From assembly GCA_004380135.1 (NCBI GenBank), contig QXCR01000307.1, positions 1-19,625 on the forward strand: DNA of 19,625 nt, given 5' to 3'. The stretch is from Stemphylium vesicarium (Eukaryota; Ascomycota; Dothideomycetes; Pleosporales; Pleosporaceae). The notes beneath the pieces are model-generated. The model did no database searches and had not been told where the DNA came from. It worked only from the letters and a program-made list of their open reading frames with translations. Of the stretch, positions 8,945 through 17,844 are shown piece after piece (the stretch's first letter is position 1; each line of letters starts with the position of its first letter). Position numbers and translations under genes: made by a program.

Positions 8945-11900
8945 TTAGAAGCCCTATTATAAGCTACTTAAACTAGTTTATTAATTCTATATTATAAGGC
9001 CTTCTAGCTACTCCTATAATTTCTTAAGTTTAATCTCTTTTAATAGAGCTTCTTTATATTTAATAAGTTCTAGTTAATTAAGAAAACTAGCCTATTTATT
9101 AGCTAGTAGTAATTTAGTAAATCTATCTATAATTATATTATTAGACGAAGTATACTCTATCTTAATTATCTTTTAGGTAACTTCTTATCGTAGCTAGTAA
9201 TAGTATATATTAATATACCGTAGCTTTATCTAGAGTTTAGCTATATCTTTATTTACTAGTTAGATAGTCTAGATATTATCGCACTTAATTATAATAATTA
9301 GATTACTTAGGGTTACCTAGAGCTTCTTAAATAATTATAATATAAAAATTGCCTCTTTAGCTACTTAAGATAGAGTAAGTAATTCTACTTCTATTATTAA
9401 CGTTATAATAGTATCTTATTTACTTACTCTCTAGGCGATAAGTCCACTAAATAGCTTAATAGCGTATCCCTAAGAGCTTTTCCTATCTAATATATTGTCT
9501 GCGAATAACGCGTCGCTAGCTATCTTAAGATCTTCGCCTCTGCCAAGTTCAAGAGCTAGGGCTTTTATTCTTTTAAGATAAAGAAGCACACGGTTAGCAG
9601 CGTCGTGATACTCTATACTTAGATTAACTAGATATTAAGCGAGTCGTGACGTTATAAATGCTATGTCAGGTCTCGTAGTGACTACTACGAATAATAGTAA
9701 GCCAATCTTGCGTTAATATTAGTTAATATTAGCTAGTTCTGCTAGGCCGTCTCTTAGTTTAAGCTTAATACTTAATATTAGCGTATTATATCTTATATCT
9801 TATTAGCTTATTAGTTAGCTAATCTTATTAGCGTATGCAGCTTATAATAGCTAAATTATCCTTTAGGTCTAGTCGCGTATTACTTCTATACTAAGGAACC
9901 ACTAAAGGTCGTCTCCTCTAGTGCATAGATACTTCTCCTATATTAGCTTAATAGCCTTTATTACTTCTTATTATTACTTTAAGTAGTACGCGATTATAAT
10001 ATCGTCTACGTAGAAGAAGATAATTACTCTATCCTTAATTATATAATATAGCTCTTATAGTACTTATTTAAATCTAATTTAGGCTAAGGTTGCTATAAAC
10101 TCTTTCTACTAGAGTAATAGCGAGATATAGAGGCTATATAGTGCCTTCTATACCTTAAGTAGAGTACTAGGCTTTTAATATCCTTACGGCATCTTTATAT
10201 ATATCTCTTAATTAATTACTACGTGCATAAACGCATTTATAACGTCGTATTACTTTAGTTTAAGATTAAATTTAGCGGTAATTACTATTAGTATCCTAAA
10301 TAAGCGGCCTACTAATGTCGCTGCGTACGTGTCTTGGGCTATGATATCGCGTTACTAGTCTCCTCTCGCTACAAGTCTTGCCTTGCATTTATTAAGGCGG
10401 TGGTGTTTATCGAGTTTATACGTATAAACTCACATGTAGTCTAGTATCTACTATCCTACTCGTTTAACGGGCGACGCTAGGATTTTAATCTATAATTTTA
10501 TTTACTTATAGCTTTTAAGGTGCGTTCTTTTAACTTCCTTAAATATTTTATAGAGTAGGTATTCTTCTAGTTTTAAGTATACTATAGATAATAATAGCAA
10601 TTAGTTGCGATAGGGTTTAATCCCTTTAGCTATTAGTTATTTTAGCTAAGCTTTATTAATTAGCTTACCCTCGTGTTAACTAAAATATCTAGCCTTAGTG
10701 CCTGCTATAAAGGCGGCTACCTATAGGACCGTTATTAATATAGCCTAATTAGATAGTCTTATCTTATTATTATTATTTACTTCTTCTTAAATAAGAAAGG
10801 CTACTAGTAGAAGAGTTAGTAGCGGCGTTAGCTATACCTCTATAACTTTTCTCTCTTAGTAGTATCTAGTTTATTATCTACGTAGAGTCTCCTCCTACAC
10901 TATATCGTTCTTATAGAATATTTCTATTTCTAGTTATTAGCTCTAAGTATTTAAGAGTTTAATTATCTTTATTTAAGTTATAATTTCCTCTAGAGTATTA
11001 TATATTAAGTTATCTATTAAGTTCTTAGTTTTACTATTAAAGACTACTTCTTTATTAAATACTATATTATAGGTGCTAATTATTTTAGCTATAGATAGAA
11101 CCTAAATATAGTAGATATTAGTTAACTAATATCTTATAAGATATTTAATCTAGGCTTTTAAGTCTAGCTTTTATAGCTTAGACTTTTCTTAATAGGTATT
11201 ATTTATTATTATAAAGACTTTATACCTATATACTCTTAGATAAGCTTAATTTAGTCTTTAGGGTCTAGTAACTATACTATTTATAGTAGCTACGCGCATA
11301 AAGAATATTTTATAAGGTAATTTCTACTTATTTAGATAATTTAGGGTTTAATTATATAGGTATACTACCGCTCTAGTAATTTCTAGCTAGAGTTCCTATA
11401 GAAGATTCGCATCTAGTCGAATTGCGCGTGCCTTCTCTTTTATCACACCTCTTAAGCGTTTAGCTCCTCTATTCTATGCTTATATATCTAGAGCGGAAGG
11501 CTTAATTCTAATTAATAGAAATATATACTATCTCTTAACTTCTTACTTAACTATAATAATTTTATTATCTATCTTAATAATCTTAATTATAATATTAAAT
11601 TATTTCTTTATAAATTAGACGAAGAGGCCTAGTAAGTAAATAATTAAGCGTATTAGCTTATTATCTTTAAAATAGAAGTCCTAAATATATTAGAAGTATT
11701 AGTAGATAATTAGTATTTAACTTTTTTCTTTTATAACGCTACCCGCTTTATATTTATAAAAGTTAATAGTAATTCTCTTACTAAGGCCTTTATTATTTAA
11801 CCTTAGAGCTCTATATATTTAGCGCTTTAATTTTAATTTACTACATATATCGTATTATACTATAGTAATGCCTATAATCTTCACCCCCTTAGATTATTAT

Positions 11901-12600
11901 ACGAGGTGTTTAATAGCTAAAGGTCTAGGGTGGCCAAGGCGCTTATGCCACAGCATTGCTGTCGCCCTCTGCCATCGTCGTTTGGCTCGATTCATACGCA
12001 CATAGAAGGCTGCAGCTGGCTCTGCTAGGCTCCTAACGACCTATTAGCCGTGTTATTCTAATAAAGTAGTAATAATTAATCTATCTTATTATTAAAGACT
12101 AGTTAGGTCTTCTCTATTTTCCTATTATATATCTTATCTTCTAAGTAGACTAAATAATATTAGATTATAAAGAAAATCTAGATACTATACTATATTATCT
12201 AAGTAGAGGGTATATTCTTCTTATATACTCTTAGTTATTATAAGAATATTTCTATATCTTTATATCTAGACTCTCGTATTTCTAGCCTAAATATAATCTC
12301 CTATTACTAGTAGGCGTATATTCTTAAGCCTTAAGAGATTATTATAGATATATATAGTTAAGCTAAAGTCTAGAATAAATATATCCTTTAATAGATATTC
12401 TTATTAGCTTACGCTTAATACTACTTCTATTATACTCTCTTCTAGTCTTACGATTGCGCGCCTATCTAGTTAATTAATAGTATAGTCTAGAGTTTAAGAT
12501 ATCTTAATATAGAGTATAATTAAGCGTAATACTATAATTTAGGCGTAGTTACTTTATTTCTAGATTTATTTCTTATACTATTCTTTATAAGTTAGTATTA
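8945..12600 (-). pseudogene. pol: Ty1/copia Pol (IN-RT-RNaseH), inactivated
   Basis: On the minus strand the main motifs share one frame (first codon base = 1 mod 3). GAG-pre-integrase domain: AMLWHKRLGHP (about 11959-11927), lying in a clean island. Integrase C-terminal part: a KLDLKA*...YRY...IYYI*VLSIAKIISTYN pattern, which fits the GYLVGY...IYRIW..S..KVISTRDV consensus. RT: KALYSL (10147 downwards), about 45 codons later FFYVDDIIIAY with YVDD intact at 10012-10001. RNase H: SDALFADN and RKSS*GYAIKLFSGLIA (about 9535-9450). Stops are almost all TAA/TAG. The right-hand (N-terminal) limit, including the protease, is uncertain because that stretch is very heavily mutated. Confidence 0.8.
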
Positions 12601-13860
12601 TATTTAAGTTTATATTATACTAGTTTTATAACGCCTTAATTTAGCTTAAACTACTTAGGTGCCTTAGCTATATTTATATAGTAGTAATTAAATATCTTAT
12701 AACGCTATTTATAGGTAGAATATATATCTCTAGCTATTGCTATATTCCTCTCTAGGAACTACTTAGTTTTAGTACTCTAACTATCTATCTTTTACTTATT
12801 TAATAGCCTAAGGTTTCCCTAGCCTTAATTTTTATTATTAGATAGCGCTCTTATTTCTATACTAGAGGCGTCCCTTTATATATTTAAGTTAGATTTACCG
12901 CTTACCGCGTATAAGTCTCCTACCGCGAAGGCGCTCTTTAGCTTCCCTCTTAATAGATAATAAAGGCTTATAAACTTATAGAAGAGTTTTATTATTCTTT
13001 TCCTATTTATAACTTTCTTATTATATTCTAGCCCTTAGAACCTTATAGTCTAGGTTAATACTACTTTTAATATAGAGTCTAGGAAGTTATCTATTATAGC
13101 TTATATTTATATAACCTTAGCTATCTTAAGGGTCTTAGCTTAAGTTACTACCTAATTATATTTACTTAGTTATATCTTCTAATTTGCGGTTATTCGCATT
13201 AGCCTAAGTACAGCGTAGTATCTCTCTTATACTTGCGCCCTTTCTTTATCTACGTCTACTCTAACTATGTCTTAGAGGGAGGTTATCTATTCGCGTAGTA
13301 TTCTATTTTCTACGTAGTAACTAAGTTATAGATAAGGTATTATAGTTATAAAGATATATTTAACTATCTTTAAGATTCTATTATTCTCTTCTTAATAGTC
13401 TTTTTTAAGTATTTTATATAATTTAAGATAAAGCTTATAATTTTTATAATCTTTCTTATATACCTTTTATCTCTTATCTAAGAGATCTAATATTCGCGTT
13501 AATATTATAGAGTTTTATAAGGTAGTTATTAATATATCTATTATATTCTATACTACTCCCTATACGCTACTCCTCCTAGCTCTAATAGTATATAATAATT
13601 TAGTTAAGAGATTACTTATATTCATTAAAGATTTATATTATAAGATATCTAGAGGTAATAGGACCTCTAGTTATATATATTAGAGTTATACTTCTTTAGG
13701 GTCTACTAAAGGCTAGATATTCTATAATTAGTACTTTAGCTTAAGTTAGTAGTACTAAAAGATCTAATTACTTAAATTAGTAAGAATAACTATTACGTCC
13801 CTTTAGCTCTAATTTACTACTATTTTAGTAGTTCGCTACTTATTATAGAGGTAGTAAGAC
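12601..13860 (-). pseudogene. gag: Ty1/copia Gag and protease region, degraded
   Basis: The region follows the 5' LTR on the minus strand and is filled with TAA/TAG. An LVDP block (about 13706-13695) followed by a hydrophobic and charged pattern fits the N-terminal part of copia Gag (usual motif W-x-LVDP). It is in a different frame (first codon base = 2 mod 3) from Pol, so there is a frame change or indel in between. I could not make out the zinc knuckle or the protease active site. Boundaries are approximate. Confidence 0.5.
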
Positions 13861-13867
13861 TCTTAAT

Positions 13868-14075
13868 TATTAGATTAGATAAGATATATTATAGAATAGA
13901 TAATTATTTATTATATATATTCTTAATAATAGTGCTATTATAATATATATACTCTCGTGTAAGTAAGGCCGAAGTAGGATCGAGGCGGGTTAGCTAATAT
14001 AGCTATAATCGACACCGATACTAAAACTGCCTGCTAGATAGCCTTCTTTCTGACAGCAACACCTGCTATCTGACA
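13868..14075 (-). repeat. Copia LTR (5' LTR, right copy)
   Basis: 208 bp; start mutated to TATTAG at 13868-13873, end intact CTGACA at 14070-14075. Up to position 93 (13960) every difference from the left LTR is A or T here; from position 111 (13978) every difference is G or C here. Only its inner part is RIP-mutated, the mirror image of the left LTR. Confidence 0.95.
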
Positions 14076-14076
14076 C

Positions 14077-14756
14077 AAGGTTAGCAGCTACCTCGCGCAT
14101 CCACGTTCGCAGGTCAACTTACAAACTACACCACTAGACACACCAAGGTTAGTAGCTACCTCGCGCATCCACGTTCGCAGGTCAACTTACAAACTACACC
14201 ACTAGACACACCAAGGTTAGCAGTCGCCTCGTGCATCCACGTTCGCAGGTCAACTTACATCCTACACCACCAGACACACCAAGGTTAGCAGTCGCCTCGC
14301 GCATCTACGTTCGCAGGTCAACTTACATCCTACACCACCAGACACACCAAGGTTAGCAGTCGCCTCGCGCATCCACGTTCGCAGGTCAACTTATAATCTA
14401 CACCACCAGACACACCAAGGTTAGCAGTCGCCTCGCGCATCCACGTTCGCAGGTCAACTTATAATCTACACCACCAGACACACCAAGGTTAGTAGTCGCC
14501 TCGCGCATCCACGTTCGCAGGTCAACTTACAAGCTACACCACCCGACACACTAAGGTTAGCAGTCGCCTCGCGCATCCACGTTCGCAGGTCAACTTATAA
14601 GCTACACCACCAGACACACTAAGGTTAGTAGCTACCTCGCGCATCCACGTTCGCAGGTCAACTTACTCGCTACACCACCAGACACACCAAGGTTAGCAGC
14701 TACCTCGCGCATCCACGTTCGCAGGTCAACTTACTCGCTACACCACCAGACACACC
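14077..14756. repeat. 68-bp tandem repeat array, ten units
   Basis: Ten units start with AAGGTTAG at 14077, 14145, 14213, 14281, 14349, 14417, 14485, 14553, 14621 and 14689, each exactly 68 bp. Most of the unit is invariant (GCATCCACGTTCGCAGGTCA). Variation sits mainly at unit positions 47-50, which read AAAC, AAAC, ATCC, ATCC, AATC, AATC, AAGC, AAGC, TCGC, TCGC. At about positions 11-15 the first two and last two units have GCTAC and the six middle ones GTCGC. Units 5 and 6 are identical. 68 is not a multiple of 3, so the array is not coding. It begins one base after the copia LTR. Confidence 0.95.
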
Positions 14757-14815
14757 AAGGTTAGCGTCTGCTCTGTGCCTTAACGTCCGTAAGCTTGCTT
14801 ACCTCCTACACCTAT
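14757..14815. repeat. Decayed eleventh unit of the 68-bp array
   Basis: Begins AAGGTTAG and keeps the later CTTAC..CTACACC part, but the middle is changed (CTCTGTGCC for CTCGCGCATCC) and it is several bases shorter. Looser echoes (TTAGTTACC near 14817 and 14851) suggest that the array once went further right. Edge units of satellites are usually the most diverged. Confidence 0.6.
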
Positions 14816-15309
14816 GTTAGTTACCCTTAACGTGTAGAATATTTACTAGCTTAGTTACCATCTACATGTCTATCGTTAGCTATAGTTTAATGTGTGCTTG
14901 CGTTATATGCATACTCTGAAGGAACCCTTGTCCCACGTTTTCTTAGACATCGCAACAATTCTACTTATAGTACGTTAGCAGAGACAATGTGAATAGACTT
15001 GCTCACCAGACCTAGTGTTTGCGGAAGTGGGGTAGTTCAATCGGCTGGTGCCTAAATTATTGCGGGATGGCGGGGCAGCCGGTAAACAGGCGTGACAGGT
15101 TATGAACTTAGGTGCTTACAGGCAACACTTAGTGGAGCCAATGAAACCTGCGCAAGTGGCCGCTGTCGATGCTTCTAGACTCCAGCCATTATGCACGACA
15201 GCCACAGGCACAGCCACAGACACATCTGAGCACACTACTGCAGCCTGCAGCCTGCCAAGAGCAGCTAGAGCTTAGTACCCTGCAGAGAGTGTCTTCGCGA
15301 TAATGTTCT
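14816..15309. other. Non-mutated spacer, no gene seen
   Basis: Normal dinucleotide composition and no long reading frame. It contains a small GCAGCCT repeat (about 15240-15256) and a stretch near 15033-15050 that resembles a Pol III A box but has no matching B box. Nothing else can be supported. Confidence 0.4.
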
Positions 15310-15662
15310 CCACACGGAGAAACTGCCGGAATGCATGTTTTTTATGATAAGTTGACCTTCGGAGACTGCAGTCTCTATCTTTAGCGACTAGGCTTCTTGT
15401 CCGCCTCTCCGAACGCTCTACAAATATACGTTGTCGCGAGTAAACAGGGGGCTACTAGTAGAGAGATGATGAACGCTTTTAGTAGAACGGCAAACAGCAC
15501 GTCTAACACTGCACTTTCTCTACTCGGAGGCGAGTATACTTCAGGAGCGACGGCTATAGAATATAAGCGCATCGAGTTTGAGCTTTGAAAGGTCCTGTGG
15601 CGCGATTCCGAAGGCCCGGACGAAAAAGTGTCTCGTCACACAGTGTGTCTCTTCACCCAGGG
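15310..15662 (-). pseudogene. Copy A of a two-copy minus-strand relic
   Basis: This stretch aligns along its length with 18884-19210: shared blocks include CGG.GAAACT.CCGG, GGCTTC, AAATATACG/AGATATACAC, GAGTAAACAGGGGG/GGATGAACAGGGGG and GTGTCTCG.CACAC. On the minus strand both can be read as protein: RDTFSS near 15632-15612, then a hydrophobic stretch VLDVLFAVLLKAFIISLLVA and CLLATTYICRAFGEADKK, against LLTVLSLVLSVPF...CSSATVYICNNLGRLERK in copy B. Such protein-level similarity suggests a decayed membrane-protein gene. The frame is broken by a TGA just before RDTFSS (expected Trp, as in copy B) and by a stop at 15381-15383. I do not recognise the family. Confidence 0.5.
15362..15375. repeat. 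Perfect 14-bp palindrome
   Basis: GAGACTGCAGTCTC is its own reverse complement. It lies inside copy A; the matching part of copy B has lost the symmetry. It may be chance or a protein-binding site. Confidence 0.45.
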
Positions 15663-16220
15663 ACGCACCTTAATAGCCCTTTGGTAGCTGCGAAAATGCT
15701 GTTAGGGAGGATTGGGGAGATCAGGTTCGGCTGGGCGACGCAGCTGCTGCGTAACAACTCGCTAGTCGATGAGGCGGTAGAAACAAGAGGCTATGCAACG
15801 CACCCGGTATTTCATCAATGGGCATACTACTCGCAATTTAGTTAGTTACACCGGGGCAGAGTTGAGTCGATCATCCATGAAAGCTGTGGGTTGGGCTGTA
15901 CGAGGAAGCTCTACTTGCGTGCTGCAAGTGGATTGTACATAAGGCGCTGGCTCGGGTTTACGGGTCGATTTCAAATGTGCTTCCTCCTCGGTATTACAAT
16001 AACTTTGCCACGAAATCTGTATCTTACGAGTCACTATCCTAGCAATACGTAACAAGCTTACGGACTCCTCTTGACAGAACGCGAATTCATGCTTACAGAA
16101 GCTAGAGCGCATAAGGTAAAGAGTGTATTAAGCGAGACAGGGGCAAGCGTAGGATAACATCTAAGCGGCGTGCAAAAAGCGAAAACTGCAAGTGCATGTG
16201 TTACGGTTTATGAGGTGAGA
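15663..16220 (-). other. Possible upstream part of copy A, no gene supported
   Basis: On the minus strand 15846-16112 is open for 88 codons and is in the same frame as the copy A reading frame; between them are only a few stops (15846, about 15766 and 15700). It could be the decayed N-terminal side of the same gene. There is no motif, and the conserved block shared with copy B ends near 15662. A plus-strand frame at 15585-15845 overlaps copy A antisense and has no support of its own. Confidence 0.25.
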
Positions 16221-16224
16221 ACGT

Positions 16225-16239
16225 CACGTGCACCACGTG
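16225..16239. promoter_or_regulatory. Two CACGTG boxes 9 bp apart
   Basis: CACGTG occurs at 16225-16230 and again at 16234-16239. This palindrome is the core site of bHLH regulators in fungi. With the TATA-like site about 100 bp downstream it makes a promoter-like patch reading to the right. Confidence 0.4.
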
Positions 16240-16246
16240 TTGACCT

Positions 16247-16276
16247 GGTGCTCCTCCCTCGTGCTCCATGAGCACC
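16247..16276. repeat. Overlapping hairpins GGTGCTC / GAGCACC
   Basis: GGTGCTC (16247-16253) pairs with GAGCACC (16270-16276), and an inner GTGCTC (16261-16266) also pairs with GAGCAC (16270-16275) around a 3-nt CAT loop. The two foldings are mutually exclusive. Position between the CACGTG boxes and the TATA-like site suggests a repeated operator-like site rather than a terminator. Confidence 0.4.
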
Positions 16277-16327
16277 TTCTACCATCACCAGCATCAGAGA
16301 TACGTCATGAAAATAGACGCTGATTTT

Positions 16328-16346
16328 GGCCATATATAAGGTGGCC
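16328..16346 (+). promoter_or_regulatory. TATA-like box inside a GGCCA/TGGCC pair
   Basis: TATATAAGG (16333-16341) is flanked by GGCCA (16328-16332) and TGGCC (16342-16346). An AC-rich leader follows (16347-16372), then a pyrimidine run and an ATG at 16406. That ATG meets a TAG after four codons, and I found no good splice solution, so the gene once served here is broken or not recognised. Confidence 0.4.
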
Positions 16347-16515
16347 ACAACAGCACAACAACACAATACACTTTTTTACTCTAGTTACAGTAGACAGGAG
16401 TCACGATGCCACAGAAGTAGGAACATGTGTGGATGTGTCTTAGCTTTAGTTTGTTGCAGATATGCATAAGCACACAAGTACAGAATCATCCAAGTTGCTA
16501 GGCTATTATACATAA

Positions 16516-17121
16516 CTTCTTCAAATGCGCCAACCAATGCCAGAAAGGATACGAGCAAGACTAGAACCCATCAATAATTGCGACAAGTGCTAGTTTTGCC
16601 TAAAAAACAATTTTTCACAACAAACAACCTGCATATGCGGAGCAAAAATAACACCAACCCGTAAAGACAACAACAAGTTAGCTTATCGCATCTTCTCATT
16701 CGGCTGCCGTTCTAAAGATTTTCCGTCCTGCTAAAGGCTCCATGAAAGTTTACTCAACCTAGCCATCCAAGCGCTTGAAGACAGCGTACTTGGTGCAGTA
16801 CGCGTTGGGAGCAATTCTCAATTCGCTATACTGATCAAGGACGCGGATGGCAAGGTACGCTCCTGCGCGTCTACGCCGCCACGGAAAATTAGAGGATCCG
16901 AATTCCTAGAGATCAGTCGTAACATACTCGAATCACACAACGACAGAACAGCTGGTAAGTTGTTCCGAACTACACAACAATCGTTCGCTCTAACTCTGCT
17001 TAGGCTCTTCACTGCTGCCACTATAAGCCTCACGCATTTCTTCCATGCGAGTATAGAGCCATTCGAGCTGGTCGCAATCGACAAAGTCTTTCTCGGAATC
17101 TATGGGGTGCTCTCGAATTAA
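16516..17121 (+). pseudogene. Degraded reading frame with Cys cluster, unknown
   Basis: In the frame with codon base 1 mod 3, the sequence from 16516 reads plausibly as protein with only two stops (TAG at 16591, TAA at 16732) until TAA at 17119. It has a Cys cluster, CDKC*FC (16579-16599) and TTCICGAK (16624-16647), then GC....FPSC (about 16702-16731), followed by an open 128-codon stretch beginning with a helical segment (ESLLNLAIQALEDSVLG). The Cys spacing hints at metal binding but fits no family I can name. A canonical intron-like piece lies at 16955-17003 (49 bp: GTAAGT, CTAAC, TTAG); splicing it out leads to a stop seven codons later, so either the piece is chance or the gene is frameshifted. 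No function is claimed. Confidence 0.35.
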
Positions 17122-17403
17122 TTACGCCACTGAGAGGTTGAAATTTGCAAAAAGGCGGTCGCTACCATATGTGCACCAGTTCTAAGCTAATTTATCGGAT
17201 GTTCTCCACAATGCTATCTATACTTAAGTCAAGGTTCTTTTATACGACGTCGATCAGGTCGTCTGCGGCGCGACAAAGAGCACGATTATGTCATGTGTAT
17301 ACCCCAGCCCACTACAGGTAGTATCCAGTAACATCCTAAGTTAGTCAATAATAGCGACAAATTTGCCGCCATGGACAAGGATGTTAACTTAGAACGTTGA
17401 TGA

Positions 17404-17844
17404 GTCTGGCTCTATGATAGGGAAGACATTCTCTTAGCTTGTAGTTACAGGTTCAGAGAAACGTGGGAAACAGAAGAAACTATAGTTAGGCGACCTCGAG
17501 TGCTTGTGCGCGACATATGGCAAAAGGGCTGCATCAACAAAGGACAAGGGTTGAAGCGATGGCTATGTTCAGATGGCAATGACTACTCAGAGCCATCATC
17601 TATCGTCCTATACATCCTGAAGCTGCTTATCTATCCGAAACTATTCTTAAGAGCTAGTCTAGAATTTCCTAGTTCCCCAACACTAAAATCAACACTAAAA
17701 GAACAAGCTTATGCCGTGTACTGCGATGCGGTGGACGATGCGGTTGGTGATGCGGTGGAAGTTGCCGTGCTTCCAGAAACAGCCATGTTTCCGGCACCTG
17801 CTCCGGGGCAAATCGAGGATGTAATTCCATTATTGCACATGTAG
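17404..17844 (+). pseudogene. Open frame of 146 codons, unknown, no ATG start
   Basis: The frame is open from the codon after TGA 17401-17403 to TAG 17842-17844 and is the same frame as the 16516-17121 stretch; between them lie only scattered stops, which fit a longer decayed gene. It has no early ATG. The start could be an upstream exon or it may be lost. The N-terminal half is charged and aromatic (VWLYDREDILLACSYRFRE; RRPRVLVRDIWQKG; RWLCSDGNDYSE), followed by a hydrophobic segment (SSIVLYILKLLIYPKLFLRA). The C-terminal part has a short acidic repeat (DAVDDAVGDAVEVAV) from a GATGCGGT repeat at 17725-17760 and a Pro/Ala stretch. I do not recognise the family. Confidence 0.4.

Larger units (their letters stand above)
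8725..14075 (-). mobile_element. Complete Ty1/copia retrotransposon, minus strand
   Basis: The element is 5351 bp long, bounded by two directly repeated 208-bp LTRs with TGTCAG...CTGACA ends. A purine-rich tract sits inside the 8932 end, so the element reads on the minus strand with its 5' LTR at 13868-14075. The order on that strand is Gag, integrase, RT, RNase H, as in Ty1/copia. The interior is heavily RIP-mutated with a few clean islands (about 9480-9720, 10310-10450, 11885-12055). The 5 bp beside each end (GTAAG at 8720-8724, CAAGG at 14076-14080) do not match. A 4-bp TAAG/CAAG pair could be a mutated duplication but is not the usual size. Left flank is gypsy integrase, right flank is a 68-bp satellite, so the two sides do not belong to one former target site. 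Confidence 0.9.

Noticed and set aside
14076..14079. 4-bp target duplication of the copia element (TAAG at 8721-8724, CAAG at 14076-14079)
   Set aside because: Copia elements usually make 5-bp duplications, one of four bases must be explained by mutation, and the flanks are unrelated. Kept only as a possibility.
14077..14756. CRISPR-like array (regular repeats with a variable block)
   Set aside because: The variable part is only 4 bases, the period of 68 bp has no spacer-size unique DNA, the genome is eukaryotic in character and no cas genes are present. It is a satellite.
15028..15115. Possible tRNA gene on the plus strand (TAGTTCAATCGG resembles an A box)
   Set aside because: No B box at the right distance (GGTTATGAAC does not fit) and no acceptor or T stem can be drawn.
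15585..15845. 86-codon plus-strand frame starting with ATG
   Set aside because: It is antisense to copy A, whose minus-strand reading is supported by similarity to copy B. No motif and no promoter signal.
16818..17084. 88-codon minus-strand frame
   Set aside because: It overlaps the longer plus-strand open stretch (128 codons) and has no motif or start context of its own.
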